Source: Panulirus ornatus (taxonomy: Eukaryota; Arthropoda; Malacostraca; Decapoda; Palinuridae). From it: a DNA stretch of 64,000 nucleotides. Shown here one piece after another: positions 40,876 to 52,690 of this stretch. The notes below the pieces were generated by a model, which made no database searches, was not told where the DNA came from, and was given only the letters and a program-made list of their open reading frames with translations. The position numbers and the translations under genes are program-made. Each line of letters opens with the position of its first letter. The first letter of the stretch is position 1. Location: positions 21,669,002-21,733,001 of the forward strand of contig NC_092226.1 in the NCBI RefSeq assembly GCF_036320965.1, written 5' to 3'.

Positions 40876-41683
40876 TACGTCAAGTCCCTACGATAGTTGC
40901 TCCCAGACTGCATCTGGAAGTAGGAAGTCTGTCATCGACGACTTGTTTTCAAAGGAGCCCACCTTACCTTGCTGCTTGATATTTAGATGACCTTTTTCTC
41001 CCCCGTAACTCAACTGTTTTCTTCTGTTCGTCCTTTTAAGAGGATATTACTGGGACAGCTTCATCATTTCTCCGAAAAGAAATTTATCCATTTCGTTTTT
41101 CAGTGAGGTGATCGATGGACCTCACGCTGTGACAGTCGGGAGAAGTTTAGTGAGACAGGAAAGAAAAATAATGCCCCAGTCGAAGCCTCAAGACAAACCC
41201 CCCAATTTATATGAGCGCGTTCCGGTAATGGATATGCCATGCAGCCGCTAGATGGCTCTCCTTGGCTGTGCACCAGTGCTCAGTCGTCTGTATATGCACT
41301 CCAGCTGTCTGAACGTCCGTGGAGATGATAATCGTGTTGATAACTCGTGTAGTGATCGCCTCCTAGCGAGAGCTGCTGCTGGTGACGGGAGGTGATAAGT
41401 GGTGACCCGGGCAGCGACGGTCGTAATGGTCCTGATGTGGCAGTTGCAATTACACCGCTGGCGGGAGTGACAGGAGAGGTCGGCCATTAGTGCGGGAGTA
41501 GCGATATAAGGTGGAGGTCTTGTGGCCTGTTGGTGGAGGCGGCGCTCCAATTGGCTGCTGATGCCCGTTTAGCGGTGAGGGGAGTGGCTACGGTGGTCAT
41601 GGTGGTAGCCTTTAGTGGCTGTGGTGGTGGTGAAGGAGCATCAGTGATAGCTGCTGGCGGTGGAGTCCCCACCAGGATCATTG
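40876..41683. other. Unique sequence, nothing recognised
   Basis: GC-moderate with several GGTGGTGG-like patches. No exon identified. Confidence 0.45.
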
Positions 41684-41781
41684 TGTTGCTCGTGCAGACG
41701 GGGAGGAGGGGATCCTCGTGCTTGTGTGCCCTCGTTGCTCGTGCAAACGGGGAGGAGGGGATCCTTGTGCTCGTGTGACCA
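41684..41781. repeat. 49-bp direct duplication
   Basis: TTGCTCGTGCAGACGGGGAG ... TGTGCCCTCG occurs twice in tandem with about three substitutions. Confidence 0.93.
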
Positions 41782-41899
41782 ACGATCGTTTCTCATTCTG
41801 GTTCTGTTGTCATATATTTTTTTTCCCTAGTAGTAGTCGTATTTTCTTCTTAGCTTCGTTTGTTTTTTTTTTCTCTTGAGTCCCTCATCTCCCCTGCTG

Positions 41900-42945
41900 A
41901 AGAAACGACTCCCCACATTCCTCCGAACTCAAGCGTCAAAAAAGACTTGTTCTATGTTGATGTCGTCGTGTCCTCTTACTAATCTATGTTGTTGTCAAGC
42001 CTTCCCATCATCTTCATTCTTCTAGTGTGGTGAGGTTGAGGGCTTCCTTCCTCTTGTAGTAGCTTATTCCACTCGACTCTTGTTACCGTTCTTGTTGCAT
42101 TCCCTCGGACCCTTTGCACCAATTCTGTGTGGCTCTTCAGAGTGAAGGGACCATTCGGACCCTGTGTGGTTCTTCAAAGTGAAGGGACCACTCGGACCCT
42201 GTGTGGCTCTTCAAGTGAAGGGACCATTCGGACCCTGTGTGGCTCTTCAAGTGAAGGGACCATTCGGACCCTGTGTGGTTCTTCAAAGTGAAGGGACCAC
42301 TCGGACCCTGTGTGGTTCTTCAAAGTGAAGGGACCACTCGGACCCTGTGTGGTTCTTCGAAGTGAAGGGACCACTCGGACCCTGTGTGGCTCTTCAAGCG
42401 AGGGGACCAGATTGCTGCGGGACGTTTCAGCTAAGGATGAATGTACGATGTTTGTATAGTTATAAACATCTCCCAGTCCATGAGCTTGAAGGCGTTATTC
42501 ACACAGACCAAACTGTAGTTTGCCACGCCTTCGATCCGTCTCACATCCTGCTCAGGCGACATGTTGGGCGTGGTGTCAGCTACCAGACCTCTTTCACAGT
42601 ACATCTCCCGTTATATGTTTCCTGCGATACATAACACCATCTGGTCCTGTTTAAGTCCCTTCCCAACTCAATGACTTTTTCCGGGTTAAATCTCATCATC
42701 CATTGGTCCAAACACTGCTGCATATTGTCTACGTCTCTCTGCAGTGTTCCACATCGTTCGTGTTACCAGAGTTCACCTATTCGAGGTAACACCGCGAATG
42801 AAAAGTGGCCTTTTGTGAAGCTGTATCACTGGTAGTATAGTATCGTCAAAGAACTTCTCATTCCACAGGAGTCTACGTTTCCCTGCCACTGGAAGTTAGC
42901 TGAAGGAGCCTTTAAAAAGTCCTATGTGACCCCAGGACTCTTTCA
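41900..42945 (-). mobile_element. Decayed LINE, RT motif C to thumb (minus strand)
   Basis: On the minus strand, FFDDTILPVIQL (about 42866-42831) keeps the F-x-DDT core of RT motif C. LQRDVDNMQQCLDQWMMRFN then PEKVIELGRD (42760-42670) is the palm/thumb block seen in CR1/Jockey-like LINEs. VNNAFKLMDWEMF and AAIWSP follow (42500-42420). Past an inserted tandem array, LKSHTELVQRVRGNAT and LLQEEGSPQPHHTRR continue the thumb. Stops and frame changes show it is dead. Confidence 0.8.
42125..42410. repeat. 37-bp minisatellite inside a LINE
   Basis: CTGTGTGGTTCTTCAAAGTG plus AAGGGACCACTCGGACC, about 8 copies, some one base short. On the minus strand the unit encodes KNHTGSEWSL-like peptides, matching the single-copy LINE segment next to it (AAGAGCCACACAGAAT... 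on the minus strand at about 42140). LINE coding sequence therefore seeded the array. Confidence 0.92.
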
Positions 42946-42947
42946 TA

Positions 42948-43869
42948 GATTTTTTTTTTTTTTTTTTTTTACGTTGGAAGCTCCTGTCACGGACAGAAGT
43001 CCATATCAAGGCCGGGCCTTTATTGAAATAAAGGGGAAAAGAAGAGACTGGAAAGTATTTACGAATTTGGAAAGAGTGAAATACCCGTCTTTTAAAATGT
43101 ACCAGGTCACAGTTGTTGGGAAGGGTATGAGAGGGTAGACAATTTCAAAGCTTAGATGTGTAGGGAAAGAGAGAGTTATCAAAACGGCCCACCCTTGAGT
43201 TGCATGAATGGAATGATAAATCCACCTCGTATAGGAAATCATCTACCTAGATCATGAATGCTAATGGCGGCAGCAATGAGCCCTGAGGAACCCTATCTAC
43301 CTCCCTCGCCTAGCTTGAGAAGGCTCCTGATATGTGTTTACGTTCCCCAGAGTTAAGTAGGTGTTCATCCATGTAACCAGCCCTACCCTAACCCCAGTCA
43401 GATGCTCACCTTTATCGCAAGTCTTCTGTTGGGGGGTAGTATCAAAGGCTACCTGGCAGTCGAAGAATATACGTTCCACCCAACCATCCATTTTCTTTTA
43501 GGATATTGCTTATTCGCTCATAAAAATCCAGAAGGGTCGTCTCACACGATCAGTTACGTCTAAAGTCATATTGTCTTCCATTTAAGTACCTTATGCCTGT
43601 CTAATATTCCTCAAGAAGCTTTCTGATCGTGTTTATTAATGTTCCTGCAGCTTACGCTCGTTTGGGAAACTGGCTAATGTAAAGGTACTTCCCCGTCACC
43701 TTTGTTTTGGGTAATGGCACAACTCTGGCCACCTCTTCCATTCCATTGGTGCATTTCCTTCATTGAGGGGGGGAACTTTACAGCGCGCATCACCGCCAGT
43801 GCTTTAACAAAGGTTTTCACCCTGCGACTGCAGACGATGAGATGGCATCTGAACCACAAGCTTTGTGAG

Positions 43870-43952
<83 letters not shown>

Positions 43953-43970
43953 CCTGCTCACTTCCACTGC
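42948..43970 (-). mobile_element. Decayed LINE with 3' end and poly(A) (minus strand)
   Basis: On the minus strand: QYDFRRN, a stop, then SCETTLLDFYE (about 43575-43520), the usual QYGFRKGRSC.TNLL.FYE. Motif A, FFDCQVAFDTTP, is at 43470-43433, then VPQGSLLP...FMI near 43290. The frame then jumps to the C-terminal CDLVHFKRRVF (about 43112-43080) and a 3' region with AAGGCCCGGCCTTGATATGG. It ends TCCAACGT plus A21 (42948-42970). Motif C and the thumb are missing, so there is an internal deletion near 43250. A (CT)n tract occupies 43871-43948. Confidence 0.85.
43871..43948. repeat. (CT)n microsatellite
   Basis: About 38 CT units at the 5' edge of the LINE remnant. Confidence 0.97.
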
Positions 43971-44296
43971 ATTGATTTCGCCATTTTCTAAGGTATTTCA
44001 CCGTCTTCCATCCTGACCACAACGTGGAAAAACTTCACATTCAGCTTCTCACAAAATATGGTCTCGTCTTTATTGATAACTTTCCTTCCTCCAAAGATCC
44101 ATGATATAATAATCTGGTCCATTACTGTAATTTTGTTTATTGAGCTTTCGAATACCTTTACGTTTTCTTTCGATTTGTTTTGTTTTTTTTTTCTTCCTCA
44201 TAGCTGACCTGTATCTTCATTCTTATCTTGACGTCTTCAATTCTATCTCTCTCGTATCTGTGCAATACAGCTTGATCTCTTTTCTTTTTGTATCTA

Positions 44297-44299
<3 letters not shown>

Positions 44300-44360
<61 letters not shown>
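44300..44360. repeat. (GT)n microsatellite
   Basis: About 30 GT units. Confidence 0.97.
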
Positions 44361-44361
<1 letters not shown>

Positions 44362-44389
44362 TTTCCCTGATTTATTGCATGTATTGTTA

Positions 44390-44560
44390 AGCCATACCTT
44401 AATTTATTTCTGGTAAACCTTACCTTGATATTTTTTCTCTGTTAAACCTTACCTTGATACATTTTTTCTATTAAACCATATCTTGGTATTTTTCTCTGTT
44501 AAACCATACCTTGATATATTTCTCCGTTAAACTATACCTTGATATCATTCCTCCGTTCCT
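44390..44560. repeat. Degenerate ~33-bp array, ~5 copies
   Basis: GTTAAACCTTACCTTGATAT plus a TTTTTCTCT stretch of variable length. Confidence 0.85.
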
Positions 44561-45764
44561 GCTGCCTTACTATACAGTACCCTGGCAGATTTACCTGATG
44601 CGGTAGTGTCTGGTAGGGCCTTCTACCCCTCCCTCTCTCCAGGCTGGGTCGAGGCTGCTGAGTTAAGTCGGTTGTGCATCAAGTTGTTGGAAGCCGCTGC
44701 AGTCCGCCCGCATTCGCACGTAGCACCCACAGCGTAGCTGGTCTGCTGCAGTTTGTAATTATTTTTCCAAGGCTTTGTTAACCTTGCTTACGTCCTGCCT
44801 CCACCCCTTACACATTAAAGGGTGTACAATCAGCCCATAGGCCCATTAAAACAGATAACTCGTTTTAACAGCTTCTGTTAACAGAGAGATTTAGGCAAGA
44901 CGCAGATTTCCACACAATCTGGCTAACATCATCTGACAGCTGACGGCCATAATTGTACCTAGTCTTCCCTTCTTCTCAAGTTGGTCAAATACCAAACACA
45001 GATAAGAATCTAAAAAAATAAATTCATGATAGCAAAATAAACATGGCTCTCTCTCCTAACATAAATAATACCATTTATTCTTGATACATAGATCTCTATA
45101 TTACTTTACTTTAACATCACTCTGGTAAATTCGCTGGTCTTAATGATATAACATGAGGGTTTGAAATGACTGAGGTGTGTACAGATTACATTATACATTT
45201 ACCAACTGCTTTGTATCACATCCTTCCTCTTATGGCCATTCCTGAGAGAGAAAGGCTTGACCTTGGCCATCATCCAGTTTCTATACAATTTCTTAAAGAA
45301 AACTGAATAAGATATTATAGGTAACTATAACATTTATGGGTAAATAGGGGAGATAATTGTAACACCTCGTGGCTACAGGCAGGATGGTGAAAGGTTTCTG
45401 GCTCGGGATGTTTTAAGTCGTTCTCTCCCTGTGTGCAAATCGCACCTTTGGATTTCAGTCGTGATATTTTACAGGGTCATCCATGCTTGTGGGAAGTTAT
45501 TACCGAGTTAGGATTAGGGACCATACCTTGTAGGATCTACCAAGGTACATACAGATGATGATCACATGCCTCTCCGTCTGCGCTCCAGGGAGTACAGCCT
45601 CACTGATTATGTAGTTTCGCCTGCCATGTAGGGAGAATACAGCAGCAATATTCTTCTGTTCGTGAGAGAATGAACCCCTTGAAAAGTACCACTATCATCA
45701 TTGGTTTTTTCCTCTTTGTCTTGAAAGTCCACAGGATCCACTCCACCATCCTTCTGGTGGTGCA

Positions 45765-45765
<1 letters not shown>
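44561..45765. other. Unique sequence, nothing recognised
   Basis: No exon, array or element recognised. Confidence 0.5.

Positions 45766-45848
<83 letters not shown>
45766..45848. repeat. (CT)n microsatellite
   Basis: About 40 CT units with one A interruption. Confidence 0.97.
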
Positions 45849-45851
<3 letters not shown>

Positions 45852-48800
45852 ATCTTAGTTCTAAATTTCATATTTCATAATACACTCCTAAAGTCTGTTT
45901 CCTTGGAGTAGGTGTTTTAAGGTGTCATAATTCCCTTCTTTATGATTTATAGTATTCTGAATCGACTTTTTGTTTGTAAGCACCACCCCTTCATCTAGTT
46001 CGTAACACCCCCCTTCCCCGTCGTACTGGTGAGACATAGGCATTCACCCCTCGTTAATCACCTGTTAAGTAGTTAACGGCGTGTTACGGCCCGGGGTCTG
46101 CCTTCCGGCCACAGTATGATGGCTATGTCCGCATCTCTAACCTGAGTGACCTATGAGACCCCTTCAATAAACGGCTTTCCAGCAAATACCTGGAAGGTGA
46201 ATCTCCACGTCGATTCATCCCCGTGTGTATCTGAGGATATTCCAGACTGTTATTTCCTTATGGCTAAAATCTCAAGGGTGAGGAGTTACCACAACTCAGC
46301 TGGGCTACCCTCGCCACCTCATCTACTTAATCCGTAGATCGACTCCTTCATTGTTTCCATTCAGAAGCTGATTTGATTCTTCTGGTCTTCGGGAGGAATT
46401 GCACACCAATGAGGTTGTTTAAATCAGGTCGGATTTACACACTGTCTGGGCTAAAATGTACCTGGCCAAAAAGGTCCACTATTGACCATAACATTTTAGA
46501 ATCGTATGCCTTCTTTCTTTACACATTACGGTATGTCCTTTTAGGAAAATCACAGGTGACCATCCTAAACACATCCTTGTGTTCAGTATCGACTATGCGT
46601 GTAAAAGTCTTGCTTAAACTCCTCGACTTGATCCGCAAGTTCATCTTCCTTTTCATGTCCCACCAAACTCTCAGCGTTGTTCCCCATCTCTCCTATACCC
46701 ATCTCTCCATACGTTCAGTCGTCTCCTTCATGCCTCCTCCTCCTCCAGGGTCTTGTCCTTCTTAAACCTCAGTATGACCTTATTCTAGCCCCCAAACCAT
46801 AACCGATCTGTTTCTTTCCAGCTCCTGTTTCATTAGCTCGTTTAAGTTAGCTTTCAGTGTACATGAAACATTTTGCTTTAGTTTGGCGTCAGTTCTTCAC
46901 TTCTTTGCAGCCTAACTTGTCTAACAGATCGTCTGATAGGCCACTTCCCTCGAATGTTTTTATTGCCCCATATTAAAGTCGGCAATGTTTCCAGTGATCC
47001 TATCCTCAGCAGACTCTTGTCATGTTCTCTCTGATTATAATTCAGTCTGTTTTCACAATCAACTGTAGTCCTGATATTCCGCACGTCGTCATCAGTTCCA
47101 CTCTTACCTTTAGACCAAAAAAATTGCCTTCCTTGTAGAGTTAATCATTTGACTTACGTCTATTTCCTTCCTTGTTTTAATGACCCTGATAATACCAGGT
47201 GGCTCTCCGTCTTCCCTGATCTTAGAGACTAGTGCAAACCTCAATAATAATCATCCCGTCTCTAAGCGTCGTTATTTCATCGCTCAAGTCTTGCTTAATC
47301 ATCCCCTCTGGTGTCCTGCATCATCCTAGTCCGTCCGTCTATAAGACCGCCTTGCCTGGATTTTCGCTTTTCGTGTTCCCGTTCCTCTGTATCCTGGAGG
47401 TGAATATCCTCCAGTTATCGTTTTTGGGCCTGGTCGACCATGGTCGATGCACTTTACCTTCATAAGCTTTCAGCCATGCTGCACAAATCAGATATATTCC
47501 TCCAGCTGCCCCTCTCACCACACTTACATCCAAAAGTCTTTTAACTCGTTAGAAATCGATTTTTTTTTTTTACGTTTTAAAGATTTTTATTTTCAAGAAT
47601 GTTTAACTAATCGTTGTTTGCACAAAATGAACACATACAGACGCTTATAATCTCAGGAATATGCACTGTTTTGAATACTGTGTTTCATTTACTCTTTTCC
47701 TAACTCGTTCAATGTCTCTTTCCTTTGCATGTATGCGTCATCCGGTTTGGCCGGCAGTTGTTATCGAAAATACTCGTCGTCAGTCTTGAGCATACTTGTA
47801 TTTATATTCCTAAGTCTGTTTATTCCCTTCAACTTGCTTCTTAAAACTTTGGATGTGACATGTCTATCTTGCTGTTTGGTTTCTCTCGCAACGTCGTCAT
47901 TCCATCCCAACTGGCGAGGGCGTCGTTGAAGCTAGGCTGCCACACTCCTCCTATCAGTCAGTCGTGAGAACGTACCTACATTGCTCTCCTGAAAGATTCT
48001 TTTGTTTCCGCCTCTTCGGGTGGCTCTCCATCAGTATGTAGTATCCAGTTCTTCCTGATTTTCGTCTCCTACAGCCTGCACAGACAGTGAACAACTAATG
48101 TACTGGGATTGGCTGAAAAGCACTGAAGCTGTGCCCTGTTGAGATGTATCATAATTCTTCGAAGGCATGGACCTAAATCTGCTCTCGAGCGTGGTTCCCT
48201 CTTGGTGCAGTCGGCATGAAAAACTGAAATGATATAAATAGAATCGAAAAGAGCAGTAAGTGCGATAGAAAACAGAATTGTGTTCTCTAGATGATGCAGT
48301 GTGACTTCTAAGGCTAGAGCCACGGGCTGTGGTGGCCTCCAACAGTCTGAATGAGTAGAGAAACAAGACGACTTTTCTCTCCAAAGACTGAGCTGTGGTG
48401 GGGTACACATCTCCGTAGCCATCTTCGATTATACATTTTTCATAGTGTTGCGTGGCAGGTTCGACGCTGTTCTTACGCGTTTCGTGCATGCAGCAGTGGT
48501 ATACAACCTCCTATCTCTAGATCCCTCCCCTCCTCACCTGCCCATGGGTGCCTGTCGCTCCTGTGGTCGCCTGTTAAACAGGTTTCCCAACGGGCACTGA
48601 CATCCCTGACCTTGAGAAGGTAGCTTGACTGCTGTTGAGACGAGAGATAGCCCGGTACCTGACGTGGTCATAAACAGCTGTCAGCATTAGACTGGTGTGA
48701 GCTGCTTGGCTGTTTTGCAAGTATTGTGTCAGTAACTTGTAAAAAGAGTTTCCCTGCTACTGTTAGCAGCAGCCGCTGACCTGGACGGCCCCGGTACAGA

Positions 48801-49057
48801 CATCGCTCACCTCTCCTCATCTCATAACTTACTCTCGTACAGTATGTCATCTCCCTCATTGACTAACGAATTAATCACCCTTTTTTTTACCCATACTAAA
48901 CAGGCTAAATATTTTTTCCTGACTATTGCCATTTATCGTCTTATGGTCGATCATGTACCAGTATACTCAACCATACTGACCCGCAGGCGTTTGGTGGGAT
49001 GCACCATGTGGTGTGTGCGCTCTCTCCCTGCCACACGAAGCACTCAGCTTCACTCGG

Positions 49058-49061
<4 letters not shown>
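45849..49061. other. Pyrimidine-rich DNA, possible LINE ORF1 remnant at 46.3-47.3 kb
   Basis: On the minus strand near 46840, ELERNRSVMVWGLE resembles the K-R-x-x-VI-x-GL-x-E stretch of CR1/Jockey-type ORF1 proteins, but the surrounding frames are broken. The 152-codon minus frame at 48031-48489 and the 130-codon plus frame at 46373-46765 have no recognisable domain. Confidence 0.35.

Positions 49062-49135
<74 letters not shown>
49062..49135. repeat. (CT)n microsatellite
   Basis: About 36 CT units. Confidence 0.97.
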
Positions 49136-49137
<2 letters not shown>

Positions 49138-49696
49138 GGGTAACCGCCTCCTAGTGCGTCCGAAACTCCGACTCTCCAAACGAATTTTTTCACATTGTGT
49201 GGAAAACTAAAACTCTTGAATCCACAAACGATTATGCTACAACCCAACGGGTGTTTTTGTAGGTTATAGCAGCGAGTCAGGGCTGTGCTGGAGTTGGTAT
49301 AGACTGAGCTTGTGAAGTGGCTGGGATTTTACGGGTAATTGGTTCGGGTTTATGGCTTTGTTTGTCATCATTGGTAATAATAATGCGGTGCTGTTATTGC
49401 AAACTTGGCCTACCGGTAGGGTCACTTTCACTTATATTAATGTTGTTGCAAGTGTTGTTAATGGTATATTGTTACAGGATAGATTAGTTTCATCCTCCCG
49501 ATATACTCGTCGTTACGTTATAATTGAACATTTAAAATCGTGTTTTGTTGTTCATTTCAAATGTTTTTCCGTTTTTTTTTATTAATTAACCTAAACATGG
49601 CTTTTTTCCAGTGTTAGATTTTACATTTTTGTGTTTAAAGAGGATGTTTATCTCCATTTTTTTCAGTACGCTATAGGATATTTATACAAGTCAAAC

Positions 49697-49699
<3 letters not shown>
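49136..49699. other. AT-rich unique sequence
   Basis: No exon recognised. If the HPS4-like gene starts upstream, this is probably intron or flank. Confidence 0.45.

Positions 49700-49777
<78 letters not shown>
49700..49777. repeat. (AT)n microsatellite
   Basis: About 39 AT units. Confidence 0.97.
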
Positions 49778-49780
<3 letters not shown>

Positions 49781-50224
49781 AATTAAAGGCCATATACAGT
49801 TCTGTATGTTAGATCGAGTGTTTGACTTTGGTGTAAATACTGTATACAAATGTTATATCTGGACATTGATTCATTGTTTTTTGCCTGAAAAAAATGTACA
49901 GTGAATGATTTGTTAGGCTGTTATATTGTTATTTACATGTGCTTTCTCATTAACCTGTCAATGTTTAAGATGCTATCTTTGTAATGTATGTATCTTACGA
50001 ATTTAAAGTATGATCATATTGTTATCTTTCTGAGCTTTCTTATCAGCTTGTGTATGTTGGTCATGTTATCTTTGTTTTTATATTTTATCTGTTTTTTTTT
50101 ATATGTTTTAGTGTGCGTATGATGTTATCTACCTCAGCTATTTATTAAGTCATTTATATTTGTGATGTTATCTACGTGAGCTCATTAAGTTATGCAGGGT
50201 TATCGTGTTATCTCTGTGAGTTTT

Positions 50225-50225
<1 letters not shown>
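49778..50225. other. AT-rich unique sequence with loose TGTTATCT repeats
   Basis: GATGTTATCT(A/T)-TGTG-like words recur about every 60-70 bp, too degenerate to call an array with confidence. Confidence 0.4.

Positions 50226-50226
<1 letters not shown>

Positions 50227-50293
<67 letters not shown>
50227..50293. repeat. (TA)n microsatellite
   Basis: About 33 TA units. Confidence 0.97.
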
Positions 50294-50295
<2 letters not shown>

Positions 50296-50439
50296 TTAAG
50301 ACTTTATGACCTGGCTTATTAGCATTAACGGGCCGTTAGTATTTTTAGGGATTGTTTAAACGCCTTTTTTTTCTATTTCTAGGATAATGCTGTATATTTC
50401 GTATGATGGTGAAGTCCCTTTTGATATGTGAGGTGTTGA

Positions 50440-51104
50440 ACGGTTATGGCACCAGTGACGACAGGTTATGGCACCAGTGCTGACAGGTTATGGCGCTGCT
50501 GACGAAGTGTTAGTGTCGTCAGTAACATGACAGATTATGGCAGCAGTAAAGTAACTTGTGGCACCAGTAACTTGAGTTATGGCACTAGTAACATGACAGG
50601 TCGTACCGCCAGTAACATGACTGGTCGTAACACCAGTAACATGACAGGTCGTAACACCAGTAACGTAACAGGTCGTAACACCAGTAACATGACAGGTCGT
50701 AACACCAGTAACATGACAGGTCGTAACACCAGTAACATGACAGGTTTTAACACCAGTAACGTGACAGGTCGTAACACCAGTCACATGACAGGTCGTAACA
50801 CCAGTCACATGACAGGTCGTAACACCAGTAACATGACAGGTCGTAACACCAGTAACATGACAGGTCGTAGCACCAGTAACATGACAGGTCGTAACACCAG
50901 TAACATGACAGGTCGTAACACCAGTAACATGACAGGTCGTAACACCAGTAACATGACAGGTCATAGCACCAGTAACATGACAGGTCGTAACACCAGTAAC
51001 ATGACGGGTGGTAACACCAGTAACATGACATGTCGTAACACCAGTAACATGACAGGTCGTAACACTAGTAACATGACAGGTCGTAACACTAGTAACATGC
51101 CCTT
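50440..51104. repeat. 24-bp minisatellite ending at the HPS4 splice acceptor
   Basis: AACATGACAGGTCGTAACAC plus CAGT, about 24 copies. It is degenerate at 50440-50590 and nearly perfect after that. The last unit ends about 15 bp before the acceptor AG at 51118-51119. Every unit contains CCAGTAAC (CTAGTAAC in the last ones), which resembles a branch-point sequence. The array reads in frame with the exon (NTSNMTGR repeat), but the unit is a multiple of three and stop-free on both strands, so that is not evidence of translation. Confidence 0.97.
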
Positions 51105-51119
51105 CGTACCCTCCTCCAG

Positions 51120-51357
51120 GCGGTGTGTGCCAGCGGTGGTGGTGTACGACAGCGGTGTGTGTACCAGGGAGGAGGATGACCCCGCCCACGCCGTCCTGTA
51201 CTTCCGCCCGCGCCACACGCCCACCACCGCCCGTACCTCCCTCGCCGGCCAGCTGGCGGGCGTGGTCCACTTTTGCCGCCACGCCTTCGCCACGCCCACC
51301 CTGGTGCGCACGCGACACGCCCACGTAGCCGTGAAAGACTACGGGCGCTTCGTCCTC
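51120..51357 (+). CDS. HPS4: HPS4-like BLOC-3 subunit, exon encoding part of longin domain 1
   Basis: This 238-bp exon supplies the last base of one codon and then 79 codons (phase 2 to phase 0). The peptide contains VVVYDSGVCTREEDDPAHAV, LYFRP, SLAGQLAGVVHF and TPTLVRTRHAHVAVKDYGRF. These match, in order and spacing, the HPS4 N-terminal longin region: YDxxxVxEEGDP, YFxP, LLCGQIAGVV, PTLVRxRxxxxAIKxDGxxL. HPS4 pairs with HPS1 to form BLOC-3, the exchange factor for Rab32/Rab38 in the biogenesis of pigment granules and other lysosome-related organelles. The acceptor is CCCTCCTCCAG/G and the donor is CTC/GTAAGT. Codon use is strongly GC3-biased, unlike the surroundings. The start codon and next exon were not found in the window. 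CCZ1, which shares this longin fold, is the main alternative but fits the GQLAGVV and PTLVR motifs less well. Confidence 0.78.
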
Positions 51358-51363
51358 GTAAGT
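51358..51363 (+). other. 5' splice site (GTAAGT) of the HPS4-like exon
   Basis: A consensus donor follows codon Leu-79 of the exon directly. A (GT)n tract begins 30 bp into the intron (51388-51417). Confidence 0.8.
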
Positions 51364-51383
51364 TTACTGTGGCACAGTTGTAT

Positions 51384-51420
<37 letters not shown>

Positions 51421-51539
51421 TATCTACGTATAGTATTTATAAATATAGTACTTGTGAATATAGTATTTATACGTATAGTATTATCTCTGTATACTGTAGT
51501 ATTTATACTATACAGGGAGGGAGGTTTACACCCACTGGG

Positions 51540-52690
51540 GCCCATCTTTTGATTTTTCTCTTCTGTTATACAACTTTTCACACCTGTGAATGATGACCAC
51601 GTTTATGATTTCGGTACTCGGCTTATTCTTCTTCTCATCCACAGCTCTTATACAGATACAGTACTTCCGCGATATCTTGTATATGACAAGATACCCGCAC
51701 ACTTTCATGTTCTGCCCACTGCTTGGCCCAGCCTTGCATCTATCTTTGCTCGTTCTCTTCATTATATTGGTTTGTACTATCAAAGCTTGCGATCAAGTCG
51801 CCCCATACTCTTCTGTCTTCCATGGAGGACTAAAAAGCAAAGCCTGTCTGTCACTCAGATCTCTCAATTCTAGTACCACCTCTCGCCCTCCTGTGGACCT
51901 TCTCTGTGAGTTCTGTGCTTCTTTTGATCCAGTCTTTCTCTCTCGACGCTCTACCTGCGTCTTCCCATAACCTGGGCTGCAGCATTACCTCCAGCCAGCC
52001 ACAGGAAGGCTTCCCGGAAGGACATACTGGACTCACGATACCACATCACCCTCTCGCTCAGGTTCCTACTGCTTGCTTCCTGCCGGGCAGTAGTACCATA
52101 TTGAGGCCTTCTTTCGCTGTCTCCCATCCTCATTACATTTACTCGAGCTGGATTTCATCGGCCAAACATGACACCAGTTTGGGAGTGTTTCCAGACCCCC
52201 TTTACTTCATGCCATTGGCATCATCTGGAAACAAGTTCAGGTTGGAGTCCCAAACCAGAGCCCTGCGTCAGGCCGCTGGTGAGCTCTACCCATCTTGAGA
52301 AAGACCCTTTGGGATGCGTCCTTTTATTCCCCTCCACTAAGACCATCCTAACAGAGATCGAAGGAGTCTCCCCCGTGCACCTGCCTGGGGTCCAGATTAA
52401 CGTCCTGTTTAGAACAGTGTCTCATTCTTTCTGGCAGTCCAGAAGCAGACGAGCTATCCAGCCTTGTTGTCGTATGTGTAAATGGAGTCCACTCTCGTGG
52501 AAATCAAAGAGATTAGGCATGGCATATATCCTCTTCCTCTCCCCTTCGGCACTTCACCTTTCTCTAGACACATCTTGAACAACAGTTCAAGTGATCTGTC
52601 GATTGTATGTGCTGCACACATCCTCAGCACGTGGGGAAATTTCATAAGGACCATGTGCCTTACATGGGACAAAACCCCTATAATGTTCTG
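51540..52690 (-). mobile_element. Decayed LINE in the HPS4-like intron (minus strand)
   Basis: On the minus strand, PHVLRMCAAHTIDRSLELLF then KMCLEKGEVPK (about 52660-52560) is the pre-RT block (P.VLKECA...L..LFN.SLE.G.VP..W). LLDCQKE-stop-DTVL (52443-52412) is motif A. VELTSGLTQGSGLG (about 52280) is the VPQGSVL block, and VNVMRMGDSERRP (about 52140) is a CHVM.MG..ERR segment. MEDRRVWGDLIASF (about 51823-51780) is the RRLRGDLIA-YKI C-terminal block. All parts are in order but with many stops. It lies antisense to the host exon. Confidence 0.82.

Noticed and set aside
51120..51357. CCZ1 rather than HPS4
   Set aside because: Both share the N-terminal longin fold, but EEDDP, GQLAGVV and PTLVRxR fit HPS4 better. 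CCZ1 remains the second choice.
50527..51552. A single 341-codon protein joining the NTSNMTGR repeat (with N-glycosylation-like sequons) to the HPS4-like exon
   Set aside because: HPS4 is cytosolic, a good acceptor separates the two parts, and the repeat is open on both strands. The shared frame follows from a 24-bp unit.
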